Below, in pieces: positions 37,347-49,084 of a stretch of 64,000 bases of DNA. Below the pieces are notes generated by a model that was not told the DNA's origin, ran no database searches, and saw only the letters and a list, made by a program, of their open reading frames with translations. Source of the stretch: Adineta steineri (Eukaryota > Rotifera > Eurotatoria > Adinetida > Adinetidae); contig CAJNOI010000004.1 in NCBI GenBank assembly GCA_905250115.1, forward strand, positions 893,729 through 957,728, in the 5' to 3' direction. Numbering within the stretch: the stretch's first letter is position 1; each line of letters opens with the position of its first letter. The position numbers and the translations under genes are program-made.

Positions 37347-38231
37347 ATGAAAGGACAAATGATCGACTGGAGAAATAAATTCAACGTGTATTTGTATATT
37401 AGTGTGTCTGTATGATTTAGTGATATATGTGTGCAATGAAGCACAGCAAACAAAAAAAGAGAAGAAAAAAAAGACGTATGATGTAATCAAATATTACTTG
37501 TGTTCAGTAAAAGATTATCAATGAAAGATTTCTAATAGTTAAGACAAGTTGATTGACCAAATAAAATGATTATTTATTTTACATTCGATTCATTTAAATA
37601 TTAAAAAAGTACTATATTCTAATTTTAAGTACAAAAACATATTACTGCATTTATTAAAATAATAAGAATATATAAAACTTCTAGTTTTGTATTATTTGAT
37701 TTCTCTATTTTCATATGTAATTGACACAGGTTATAATTATTATGTTTTTCTTTCAATGATTTACAAGTGACTTAAAAAAATAAAATTAATATCATAGACT
37801 ATTATGATTGATAAGATACATATATATTAAAATGCTTTATTTAGTTTTTCGATAACAAAATTATTATCAATTTTTACTTTTGCTCGTATTTGATCTTCAC
37901 CTATGCATATTAGTTACTCCTTCATTTTTAATAGAAATTCTTTGTAGAATAGGTAAAATAAAAGATGAGTATAAAAGAAAATGTATGCTTAAATATCGTG
38001 CAGGTTTCAATATCAGTTTTGTTTCATACTCTTTGTTCTTTTTTTTATATATGTGTAACGTGAGTGAGGAAACATGGTGTTTGTCGATTAAAGATAAAAA
38101 CTCACGAAGACATCCTTCAACAAGAGAGAAAAAAAAAGAAATGACGGACGAATAAATACAAAACGTCGTATTCACATCTATTGAAAAGATTGCATTTCGT
38201 CTGCGTCCATCTTATCTATCGTTTCAAGACT
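37347..38231. other. Shared 5' region of TMEM39 and the orphan membrane-protein gene
   Basis: About 885 bp lie between divergent starts. It is AT-rich with no clear core-promoter motif. The two opposing ORFs at 37880-38175 have no coding character. Confidence 0.5.
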
Positions 38232-39149
38232 ATGATTTTTCGTAAAACATATTTGTTCGTATTATTTGTAGTTTGTCTATTCCAATTAGTCACTACACAA
38301 AATGGTATAAAAATTTCATCAATTAATTTTGATATTTTCTAATATATATTTTTGTTATGAATGTTCTTGTACAGATGATGATACAACAACACCATCTCCA
38401 ATTTGTGAAAGTAAGTAAATTTACTTGTTTTAAAATTTATACTTACTTCAATAGGCGGCAAATTTCCTTTGTTCGGAAATAAGTCATGTATTTCTCAAGA
38501 ATTATATACAATCATCTTCTTAGCAAGTATTATTTTGGCTGGTATCTCTTTTATCATGCTCATTGTAAGTATTTTCAGTAATAGTTTTCTATATTTCTAC
38601 ATTCTCTTATCATTTAAATTAGGGTCTAATAATATTAACCTGTCGTAAAAATTCCGGTAGTTCTGAATCAGGCAATTCAGATCGTTATAGTATTTCATCA
38701 ACTAGTACTCAAGAGGTTCCATCTATGAGTAGAGAAAAAAAACAAAAAGTGGAAGCTTTAGGAAAAGGTACGTAGTCTATTCGAATGGGTAAAATGATGT
38801 GAATCATCGTTGAATATTTTTTTTTTTTCAAATAGTGGTTGGTACAACTCCACTCGAAGACACTAGACATAAGCGTGTTGTTCCACCTACTAATGATTAC
38901 TATGATATAACAGATACACGTACACCAGCATCTGCACCTTACACATCTTCAAAACCTATTTCAAAACGAACTCCTGGAACGGACATACACGAAATGACTC
39001 CTCGACAAGCGAACAGACCACCTACTCATATGTCTCAATTTCAACCAGTGGCTCCACCTCGAAGAGCAGACAATCAAGCTGGTCGTAGTGGTAATAAGCG
39101 TAACAATGATTATTATCGAGATGATAATAAAATATCATCACAATTTTAA
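38232..39149 (+). CDS. Orphan type I single-pass membrane protein, 225 aa
   Basis: I do not recognise a family. Five exons (38232-38304, 38375-38410, 38455-38564, 38623-38767, 38836-39149) keep frame to a TAA. The product has a cleavable signal peptide (residues 1 to about 22), a very short ectodomain of roughly 25 residues with two cysteines (ICESGKFPLFGNKSC) and a sequon (NKS), one transmembrane helix (IIFLASIILAGISFIMLIG) and a cytosolic tail of about 145 residues. The tail is rich in Ser/Thr/Pro and basic residues (VAPPRRADNQ, TDTRTPASAP). A short ectodomain with a long disordered tail is the layout of Shisa-like or adaptor membrane proteins, but no Shisa cysteine pattern is present. It overlaps no other gene and diverges from TMEM39. 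Confidence 0.75.
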
Positions 39150-39383
39150 TACAAAAATTATTGTATTATGGTTTTTTATCTTGCATACACATACAAGAAT
39201 TTTATATACTAACATTGCCATTTTTTTTGAGTAAATTTCTAAAAAAGAAATAATTAATTTTTTTCTCTATCAGACAGATATATATATATATCAAGACTTA
39301 TGAGATGATCTTCATTCTGATTATTTAAAAATATTTGTTCACATAAAAGCAGCACGCACATACAGAAGAAGAAGAAAAGAATA

Positions 39384-41045
39384 TTAAACATCGGTAGCAA
39401 GTTTGCTTCCATTGCTACTAGCTCTAGTATTTGTTTGATAAAATGAATTATGAAAAGGTTGTGCTTGTCCTCGGAGATTACTTGGTATTTGAACATGTGA
39501 TCGTCTTATTAATAAACGATTATTCATTGGTGAACGGTCTCGTTCAATATCAGGAACTGTTTCTAATGTAAAACCTTCCATATCAGCAAAACGAACACGT
39601 TTTTTTTCTGTTAAACCATCACTTGAATGACTTCGTATAGTTGAACGTGGCCATATTTCATCTTGTTGTCTATAATCATTATCTGTCTCAATAGCAAGGT
39701 CAGATCGTCGATAACGATTATTATTAGCATTTCGTCGTGTTATTAACATTGATGGTGATGATGAATTATCATCAGAAAATGATCCATTAATTGTATCTCG
39801 ATTATAATAATAATCATGATTACTGTTAGTTGATGATGATCGTGTTAATAGAGATGTTAAACCACTTCCAGTATGTCGATTTGAAGAACCAACACCAGGA
39901 TAAACTGGATCAGCAGAACCAGGCATATCTGTTTCATATATTGAACCTGTTCTAGTCAAAGTTGAACCAGCTGGTTTCATTGTAGAATTTAATGCTGATG
40001 ATTGCATTCGATTATAATAATTTGTTAATTTTGATGCATTTGATTGATTATATGTTTGATCAGTATTAGATGTTATAGGAAATGATGATACAGCTGACGC
40101 TCCATAATCAGAAGTCGTAGTAGGAAGTATTCGACGAGGTAATATTAATGGTTGTTGTCGATAGGAGGATTCTTGTGGTTGTACGATTTCAGCTGAAAAT
40201 GAACGTTTTAATTCATAATCATCAGGATGAAAATCATGATAAGATGATATTGATGGTTCTGGAGTCCTTTGAAGATCAACGACTGTATCTGATGAATTCG
40301 AACGAATAGCTGTTGTTGATAATTTCATTGGTACTGCTGATGTATATGATAATGAATCATCATGATTATCATAATATCTAGATGTTAAACGAGATTGTCT
40401 AGTTGAGTCATATCGATTATTATTAGTATTTGTTATTGAATTCATAGGTAAATGTGGTGTACGAAGGACACCATATCTATAATCATGTGGATGTGAAGTA
40501 CTTCGATGAACAGGATTATATAAAGATATTGATGGTGATCGTAAATTTGTTTGATGAGATTTTGATACAGGTAAATTTTGAGATTTTTGTGCTAATGTAC
40601 GACGATGTCGTCGTTGTTCTAATCGCATACGTTCAAATTCTTCTATAGAAACATAAAATTTACGTCCATGACGATAAACAGGAACTGTATTTGATGTCAT
40701 GTATGTTTCATGTGTATTGGTAGGTGAAAATGTACGTTGTGAATATTGATGTTGTACATGATTATATTGCGAATTATCCAAATACAATTGATCCTATTTT
40801 ATATATGAAGAAGAAAAAAAATTTCTGATAAAATATATAAGATGTTCAACAGAGATAATGAATCATTCTTTTTTTTTATTTGTAATTCTTCTCTTCTTAT
40901 CAACATAAAGAAAAGAGAACAAAAAAAAAAAGGAACATGAGAAACTTACAAGACGTTTTTGAATTTGTCGACTACTATTCTCGTCGTCTTCACTATCCAC
41001 ATCTGACGACGGTCGTCGTTCGTGATTTATATTAGCTGTTACCAT
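39384..41045 (-). CDS. Disordered protein with PP1-docking (RVxF) motif, 501 aa
   Basis: Two exons, 41045-40950 and 40793-39384, join in phase. The protein begins with an acidic stretch (SSDVDSEDDENSS), then a basic patch with a possible short helix (FYVSIEEFERMRLEQRRHRR), and is otherwise Ser/Asn/Tyr-rich and disordered. Near the C-terminus KKRVRFADMEGFTLETV (RVRF at residues 431-434) matches the docking segment of glycogen-targeting PP1 regulatory subunits (PPP1R3: RVxF plus AD..G..L). The CBM21 carbohydrate-binding domain that normally follows is absent; only about 70 residues remain. I infer that it binds protein phosphatase 1; what it targets cannot be read from sequence. It could alternatively be a cytoskeletal scaffold. 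The start is the first ATG of exon 1. Confidence 0.7.
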
Positions 41046-44000
41046 TTAGTTTCTTGATGTGTGTTTTTTCATTTATTTAATACATCTAGGGCAAGTAAAA
41101 AAAGAAAAGAAATTAATATTAAAAATTCCGTGTCACCTGATTGTTGATTTCTTTTCTTTTATACTTCTATTAAATAATGTTTGATAGTAATTGGCTTCTC
41201 ATTCATATAAGCGCATATATACTCGAGAAAAAAAACAAACATTATAATGTAATGTTGTTGTTGTTATTATAATCGTCTCTTATCGTATCTTCATCAATCA
41301 AAATATAAAGCAAAAAAAGAAAATGACGCTCTAAGATTGATTTGTCAAAAATATTTATTAGAAAAAAAATATTTTTTAATTAATCATTTATATCTATGAT
41401 TCACGAGTAGGTGGCACAGCGAGAGTCTTTTTTTCTTATCAAAATCAATAACATGTTTACCTCAGTAATGCCAAATATATATATATAGTTATGTAGCACA
41501 CAAAAAAAACACACGAGTAGGAGAAAAGTGAAGAGAGAGAGAGAGAGAAAAAAAAGTGATGACAGTAACTCTTACTACTGACTAACATCAGCTAGTTTCG
41601 TAATCATTGTGCAACAACGGGACCGACCCATCTTTCAGGGTCGTGTCATTGTCGCTTTTTTAAAGGCACATGCGTAAGAGCATACGTTCTTTTTTAAAAC
41701 TCTTGTCGAGTTTTTTTTCTTCTTCTTCTGTACTTCTCCCTTTCCTTCATTCTGTTCTTTTTTTTTCCTCCTTTAACTTTGTATGTTGCGTTGTGAATAA
41801 AAAAAAAAGTTTATATATATGTGATGGTGGCATACTCACACATCTACGTTGAAACCCGTTAAAAAGAACACGAAGGATCAACTCGAGAAGTCTCCGATTT
41901 TTTCCTTTTCTTCTTCTGTTCTCTTTCATTACCTTTCCGTTCTTAACCAAAGATTGCAATAAATAAAATTATGCGCTTGTATATAGATGTATATATATAT
42001 ATGTTTTGACCTTGAAAGTTGCACTGTGTTACGAATAAGGCCAACTATTCTCCCCCTCTCCCTCTCTCTCTTTTATCGAAGTGTGTTTCGCAATCGATCA
42101 ATAATTGAACTGTACAAGTGTATATATACACGTTTGATATGACACTAGTGTCAATTACAAATACTTCTTCATTCCATAGATTTAGTTATTGTTATTTGAA
42201 GAAGTAATAAATCGAATTATTTGGTTGAAATGAAAAAAAAACTATTTGCTCATTTGAACATTTGATAAGAAAAAAAGTAATGTATTTTGATCTACTATTT
42301 AAGTTATGTGATTGTAATTTGTATTTTATCATTCAACAAAAAAAGAAGAAAATCAAATTAAATGTCATACATATTAGGATTGGATTAATCATGACTTAGT
42401 GAATTTTTGAGAAGGATTAGAGTTATATCGATAATCAAATGATTCATTTTCTTTCCTTTGCTTTTACAAAACATTCTACTTTTTATAAAGAAATGTTTTC
42501 GTACAATTTATATTGAAGCGAATACATGTAATCACGATATTCAAAATATCAAATATATATTCAAATAACAGTTAACATATTATTTCTATGAATATTAAAT
42601 TACACCTTAGAAATGTGATAGGAAATAGAATAATTTATAAATATATTTTGAAATGAATATTAAAATTCATTGACATAAAAGTTGTCACCTAAAATAGCTC
42701 GTTTTTAAGAAAACATAAATTATATTAATAATAAAATATTGTTCTTGGATAAAATAAATTGACTGAATATCCAATAAACTATGAATGTCATGTGTTCAAT
42801 TGAAGGTCTTTTGAATATTGTCATTTAAAAAAATAACCTTCGTTAAAAATCATATGTAGAAGTTCATAGATTGATTAACAACAGTCAATGATGTAACTGA
42901 GAAGGTAAAACTTTGATTGAAATGAGCCCCCATACACTGTCTAGCCGAAAATTGATAATGATATCAAACATCGAATCTAAAGTCACATATAACCATCTAT
43001 TATGTTATTACGTCTTGTCTATCAATAATATCACTTATTAATGTTCAATTTTTTTTAACAACAGAGATATTGAAAGTTACTTTTCTATAAGATATATAAT
43101 TTTATGTTCATTGAATATACTGATCAATCCTATAGAGAAAAAAAACTACTCTTTCTCTCTTCTTCTAAAATAATACTTTTGAATAAATATTGATCTGTAT
43201 ATATTTCTATAAACATTCATAGATTATATGACTTGTTGAATTCTAATTAAAGAACTAAGCATTCCATTTACTATAAAACAAATAACGATGATATTAAATT
43301 ACTAGTAATTTCCATATAGTATTCGTATGCAAAGTATCTCAATTTATCTACGCCCATCATATTATACAAATCTTGATAGTGAAATTTTTTTAAAAATATA
43401 TAGTATTGTACTACTACTATTATTCATAATGACAAGTCACCATTATTGGTTATATAACAATTTTATCTTTGTCCTATATTATTGATTCTTGAGTGTCCCG
43501 TTTTACTTTTTTTATACTTTAAAACATAGAACCAACAAAAATTCTCTCTTACATAAAATTATCAAACGGTCAATGTCATAAAACATGCCTGAGCAATAAT
43601 TATATATTCTTACGTTAACAGAACAATCTATCTTGAAGACATTGATTTTAAATCGAACTTCTTTATTGAAATTAGAACGATAGTTCTTCTGTAAATATTG
43701 TCTTAAACTTAATAAATACAGTTACATTTAACACAATACATATCATTTTCAAATAATGAATTCTTACAAAAGAACGATTAAATTCATTTTATCGTTCTGT
43801 AACTATATATATATCTATTTTTTATAAAAAATAATCAATTAAAGAATTCATTATCGTTAATAATATCTAACGATAGAATATACAAAAGAAACTCTATCTA
43901 TCATTGTTTGAAATGTCACATTTCACATCAATTTAAATTCATTCATCCACTAAATTGCTAATATATACCGTCCCTCAAATCGATTATTTTTTCGACCTTA

Positions 44001-44609
44001 TCTTATCAAATTTTAGTAATATGAACGTCATTCATATTCGCTTCATTATAACTTTAAATTGAATTGCAATGTCAGTTCAATTCTATACAATATCTAATGA
44101 TATATTTCTTTTAATAATCGAAAAGAAAAAACCCCGATGTAAATGTTACAGACAGGATATGTATTTATCGTTTATTCAAGATCAGATCAACCTGCTTATA
44201 TTTGTCCTACTTTTTTTTCGTGTTCTGAACAATGTCAAAGATATATATCTATCAACATAATAGTTACTAGAAGAAAGAAAAAAAAGGAAGAGAAGAAAAG
44301 AATTGTCATCGCCTTTTTCTATTTCACCTATCACAATTTTTGTTAATTCAAGTTTGTTCTATTCATACACGTATGGTAATGGTCATTTATTCTTATTTAT
44401 ACTCACGTACAGACTATCATCAATCTATATAAATAGTCAAAGACGAGAACAGATACATATACTTATAAATGTGCAATAAATATATCAAGTTAAAATTTTA
44501 ACAATTATCATTGAACGCAAAAAGAAATTTCAAATCATTTATATTTTACTTTTGAAAAAAATCAAAGTTAAATACGTGTCATCATGATTTATTATTCGAC
44601 AATGTTTTT
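41046..44609. other. Gene-poor region 5' of the PP1-docking and UBASH3-like genes
   Basis: About 3.6 kb of AT-rich DNA with no supported coding exon. A GC-rich hairpin lies at 41621-41647, a GA repeat at 41534-41550, and C/T-rich runs near 42050-42075. The rest is featureless to my eye. Confidence 0.55.
41621..41647 (+). other. GC-rich stem-loop in AT-rich intergenic DNA
   Basis: GACCGACCC (41621-41629) pairs with GGGTCGTGTC (41638-41647) over nine base pairs with one bulged T; the loop is eight bases. A T6 run follows at about 41656. It is too short for a known RNA family and of uncertain function. Confidence 0.4.
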
Positions 44610-44624
44610 TATTTAATTTATCAG
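44606..44624 (+). promoter_or_regulatory. Candidate trans-splice acceptor before the UBASH3-like gene
   Basis: A T-rich tract ending TTATCAG lies 11 bp before the ATG at 44636. Confidence 0.4.
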
Positions 44625-44635
44625 ATAAAGTTATT

Positions 44636-45782
44636 ATGTCTTCATTTCAAAAATTACTTAATCGTTTTCTTGGTCAAGTTGAAGCATCATATGAACCAAA
44701 TTTAGATTCCAAAGATTCTAATACTCGTCGTAATCTAACAGCATTACAACGTAGTCAATCATTATCAAAAGTAATTAATAATCGTCGGCAACGTTCATTA
44801 GATGCATTTAAAAATGCATCTTGTTTATCATGTGGTATTAGTAAAGATGATCGACAAGTATCAATAAATGATATTGATACACTTGCACCAATATCATCAA
44901 ATCATGAATATAATTTTGAAACAAAATCTTCAGTTAATCAAAATAATGAAAATACACTTTCACAACAAGTTCGACAAAAACGACGGGCAAAAACAAAATT
45001 GGTTATTATTCGTCATGGTGAACGTGTTGATACACTATTTGGTGATACTTGGTTTCATCAAGCATTTGATGCAGCAGGAAATTATCGACGTTTTCATACG
45101 AATTTACCAATGTCATTACCATATAGACAAAATTTTCAAGATTATATATATGATCCACCATTAACTGAACTTGCTCTTATACGATCATATCGAACAGGTT
45201 CGAATATTTTCTAATCATTACAAAATTATTATTATTAAGTTTTTTTTTTCTTCAGGTGAAGCTCTTTTACGAACAGGTCTTCGTATTGATTATTGTTATT
45301 CATCTCCATCATTACGTTGTATTCAAACAGCTGATTCTATTCTAGATGGAATGAAATTACGTACATTAGTACCAATACGTATTGAATTAGGTCTATTTGA
45401 ATGTGCAACATGGTATAAAAATGTTATACCACATTTTATGTCAATAAATGAACTTGTTCTTAATCGTTTAAATATTGAAACATCTTATAATAGTGTACAA
45501 AAATCTTTATCAACAGATGAAAATGAATATGATTATTATCAACGATCACATTTAGTAATGCGTCAAATCTTATCAAAACATGATACAAATGATATAACTA
45601 TATTATTTATTGGTCATGCACCATCATTGGAAACTTTAACAAGACAATTAATAGGTGCACAACCAAGACCTAATGAATTAGTAGAAATAGCACAAAAAAT
45701 CAATTATCTTTCATTAACAATACTTGAAGGACAAAGAAATTCATGGACATTTGTAGATGCTATTCTTGCTAAACAATCGTGA
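44636..45782 (+). CDS. UBASH3/STS-like histidine phosphatase
   Basis: This belongs to the phosphoglycerate-mutase-fold (histidine phosphatase) superfamily, nearest to the phosphatase half of UBASH3A/B (STS proteins, tyrosine phosphatases). Two exons, 44636-45197 and 45256-45782, give 362 aa in phase. The first 118 residues are Ser/Asn-rich and disordered. The catalytic motif VIIRHGERVD puts Arg126 and the phospho-accepting His127 in place. Further active-site residues are Arg208 (SLRCIQTA), Glu236 (LGLFECATW) and His308 (FIGHAPSLE). GERVD and LGLFECATWY are features of the UBASH3 and ecdysteroid-phosphate phosphatase branch. The UBA, 2H-phosphoesterase and SH3 domains of vertebrate UBASH3 are absent. 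All catalytic residues are intact, so activity is expected; the substrate is unknown. Confidence 0.82.
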
Positions 45783-46173
45783 TGAATAGATTTCGTTCGT
45801 TCGTTCATTTTTTTTTTTGTTCTTTTTATTCAAATGTACAAAGAAAACAAAAGACAAGGATTGAGAGTGATTATGTAAATAGAAGAGATAGGTGAATACT
45901 ATAAGCTTAAGAAAACAATAATTATAATTGGGATGAGTGACACATTTATTTGCGCATTGTTTTTCTTTTTCTGTTGCAAATAGTCGATTTAGTATTTATA
46001 TATATATATAAACTATTGTATTCAAAATATATATTTGACGATTTTTCTATTTTTCATCACATATTAATTGGAAATTGAATATATGAAAAGAAATATATTT
46101 TATTTTCCTAACAAACAACTTTTTGATATGATTATAAAAACAAACAAAATAACGTAAACAAGAATAGAACCTA
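45783..46173. other. Convergent 3' region between UBASH3-like gene and TIMM10B
   Basis: It contains both 3' UTRs and an AT run near 45998-46010. I see nothing coding. Confidence 0.6.
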
Positions 46174-46582
46174 TTAGGAAGGTTTAGAAGTATCAGCAAT
46201 CTGAGTATTCACCATTAATGATGGATCTTGCTGTGCTTCAGCTTGTTCTTGAGCATCAATCATTTTCTTAGATTGAATTTTAGCAAAATTCATTGCCAAT
46301 CGTTGATTATAATTAACATATCTTGATGTACAACGTGATGCACAATCAACCTAGATGAATATTATAATGATGATTATTATTTTTTGAAAATCTTTTTCCA
46401 ACTTACTTCATTATCAAGTAAATATCGATAATTAAATGTATAAACACATCGATTAAAACATTCTTCAACAATACGATTATAAGTTTCAAGAAATTCACGA
46501 AACTATTAGATTAATAAGATAGTCTTTCGTCTTTTTTTTTTGTTAAATTCTAAAAACTTACAATATGTTCTTCAGCAGCCAT
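46174..46582 (-). CDS. TIMM10B: Mitochondrial import chaperone Tim10b (Tim9b)
   Basis: Small Tim proteins of the intermembrane space escort hydrophobic precursors to TIM22; Tim10b is the animal subunit docked on TIM22. Three exons, 46582-46562 (encoding only MAAEEHI), 46502-46407 and 46350-46174, give 97 aa in phase. The twin CX3C motif is intact: CFNRC and CASRC separated by 15 residues, which forms the two disulfides of the family. FREFLETYNRIVEECF and the C-terminal NQRLAMNF also agree with Tim10b rather than Tim9 or Tim10. The tail is Gln/Ala-rich. It is the last gene of a tight minus-strand run and its ATG lies 7 bp after an AG-ending sequence. Confidence 0.87.
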
Positions 46583-46816
46583 AGATTACCTTTAATCTAG
46601 ATTTGAAAAATAAGTAGATATTGATGTTGATTATTTACTTGTGGACAAAAAAAAGTCATAGGTTTGATGTTCTTTAAAAAGTTTTTTTTTCTTTTTCTTT
46701 TTCATACATCAATAACAATTGAAGAAGAACAAAAAAAAACAAACAAATCTCATCAGATAACAATTAAAAGAAGAAAAAAAAACTTTGAAAGTATAAAGTT
46801 AAAGAACTTTGATATT

Positions 46817-47620
46817 CTATTCTTGACCGGAAGTTTTTGAATTTGCCGCACGACTCGTTGTATATTGATCAGGAAAAATAAAAGAATGAGCTCCATCAGC
46901 TCGAACATGAATTAAACGACCAGCATTTGAAATAATATTCCAAGCAAGTGTTAATGTTACATTATTCGATCTATTTACAAAAATATTTTGAATAAAAAAA
47001 AATTAAAATAAAACTTAAAACAAACCGTAAATGTTCTCCATCATCCCAGAAGTAATATTTTGTTGCAAGATCACGTATGTTGATATTAGCATTTTCACCA
47101 CGTCTGATTATTTTATCCCATAGAATAACTTGATTAAGACTCTAAATTAATTAATAAATATTTCAGTATACAAAAAACAAATTCTTTTCTTTTTTCACTC
47201 ACATTTGCTGGTGTTACATATTCAGCTATTAAATATAAGAACAATTGTTTAACATTCCAATCGAACAATGGATTAAGATCTAAATATTTGTATTGTTTTT
47301 ATAGTAAAACAAACATTGGTTTTATTATAACTTACTCATATCCATATTTAATTGTACTATGCCTAGGTCATTTTTCTTTCGATTAGCTTGAAAATCCGTC
47401 ATATGTTTTCTTTATTAAATAAATGAATAAACATTTTACAATAAAGTGAAATTTTTGTTATTTTTTATTCAACTTACACAATTGGTTTATTCACACTAAT
47501 TCCTACAGTTTCATGATATTGTTCAAAATACGTTGAAACAAATACTCCAGCCGTAAGTACAGCAAGAACAGTTAATGTAAAAGCAAATAAAGTATTCAAT
47601 CGACTTAAAAATGAATGCAT
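46817..47620 (-). CDS. SPCS3: Signal peptidase complex subunit 3
   Basis: SPCS3 (SPC22/23) is a type II glycoprotein needed for signal-peptide cleavage in the ER. Five exons in order, 47620-47478, 47409-47336, 47279-47203, 47141-47026 and 46970-46817, give 187 aa in phase. It starts MHSFLSRLNTLFAFTLTVLA, with a transmembrane helix at about residues 10-32. Strong matches to animal SPCS3 follow: NDLGIVQLNMD, PLFDWNVKQLFLYLIAEYVT, NQVILWDKII, YYFWDDGEHL and NNVTLTLAWNIISNAG with the conserved N-glycosylation site. Full length. The C-terminal dozen residues (SRAANSKTSGQE) are not conserved. The ATG sits 11 bp after a GTAG acceptor-like site. Confidence 0.96.
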
Positions 47621-47810
47621 TATATTCTTATCTACAAACATAAGCATTGTGCGTTTTTTTGTCTAACATATTAAACACACCGAGCAAAGAAAGAAAAAAG
47701 AAAAACATAAGACTAGCGCAATATGAGGAAAAAGAGATTATAAAATGAAGAAAAAAAAAATAATAATTACATATCGAAATGGAGTGTTTAATATAATATA
47801 AAAAGACAAA

Positions 47811-48883
47811 CTATCTTTTATTAGTTGCTAATAATTCATCACAAATATTTGTCAATTCAATATTTTCTTTTTTCTAAAGAAAAACAAAATAATAAAAACA
47901 TCGAAATAATATTTTTTTGTATTTATAAAATATTGATTTACTTTTTGTTCTAATTCTTGTTTAACAGATTTAATTTCTTGTTCAAGTGATTGAACTCGTA
48001 ATTGCGCATAACGTAATTGTGTTTGTACACCTTCCATTTCAGATGTATGTGTTTTTCTTAATCGTTCAATTTCACTATTGGCTCTAAGAAAATCGAATTA
48101 TTATTATTATTTTGTTTTTTTTAATTATAAAATTTTTACTCATTTAATTTTTCTTGTGCATGTTGTTTGAGTACGGCATATTTTTGTTTTTGTTCTTCTG
48201 TATAACGAACAGATTCTTCGGAAAAACGTTTTAATGTTTCTGTATTCTAAAAAAACACGAAATTCAAATAAAATAAATTTTATTAATTTTTATTTTATTC
48301 ATACCATTTTATGTTCATTTATAATTAATTTAAGTTTTTCATTTCGTTTCTTAACGTCAGTATATGCATTTTCAGCATTTATTAAATCTTCACTCATTTG
48401 ATCACGTTCACTTTTAACTTGTCGTAATTCTTGTTTTAATTCTTCTGTACATTCACATACACGAAAAAGTATTCGATAATATTGTTCAACACATTCACTA
48501 AATGGACGTAAAAGATGTTCCTCAATTTGATTAAATTTTGAAAGTTTTTGTTCTTGTTCAGATGAAGAAAAATGTTCAGTTAATTCTTTAGCATTAACTC
48601 TTGGTTCTGTATGTTCGATTAATGATCGAAATAATGAAGATTTTTCCATAGGATTTTCCTGACACATAACAATACTTTTAATCATGTCTGTTTCTGTTGT
48701 TGGTTGAAATATTGTATTTTCCGTAGTTAAAAAATCATTTAATGAATTCGTATTAATATCTCTCGGTCGATATTGATCATCTTCATGAAATGATGATGAT
48801 GTTGTCGATAAAATACTCGCTAGGGAAGTTAGTTTTGTATGCGGATTAGACGTGTCGTCATCAGTATTAAATAGTGTCGACAT
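47811..48883 (-). CDS. TACC: Transforming acidic coiled-coil (TACC) protein
   Basis: TACC proteins bind microtubule plus-end and centrosome factors such as XMAP215 and Aurora A through a C-terminal coiled coil. Four exons, 48883-48305, 48246-48140, 48083-47942 and 47873-47811, give 296 aa in phase. The first third is disordered, the rest a long coiled coil: KLSKFNQIEEHLLRPFSECV, EELKQELRQVKSERDQMSED, and the diagnostic end QLRVQSLEQEIKSVKQELEQ followed by KKKENIELTNICDELL, which matches the conserved TACC C-terminus (ELTKICDELI). An in-frame TAA 12 bases before the ATG at 48883 supports this start. It is short for the family, so a longer isoform using upstream exons cannot be excluded. Its 3' end is about 190 bp from SPCS3. 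Confidence 0.82.
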
Positions 48884-49084
48884 GGTGTATTTTTAGTGGA
48901 GAAAAAAAAATGTGGAGGACTACGATCGAAGCAATAATGATCTGCCAACGTATGGACATCAAGAACAGAAAAAAAAGCAAAAAAAAACAAAGTTTTTATT
49001 CTCTTTCGCTTAAGGACGCGTCGATTGGTAAAAAGAAAAACGGGAGAACGAGAGAAGAAAAAAAATGTAGATAGGCTATGACTC

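Noticed and set aside
44868..45164. 98-codon ORF in another frame of the UBASH3-like gene
   Set aside because: Frame shadow; the other frame has the catalytic motifs.
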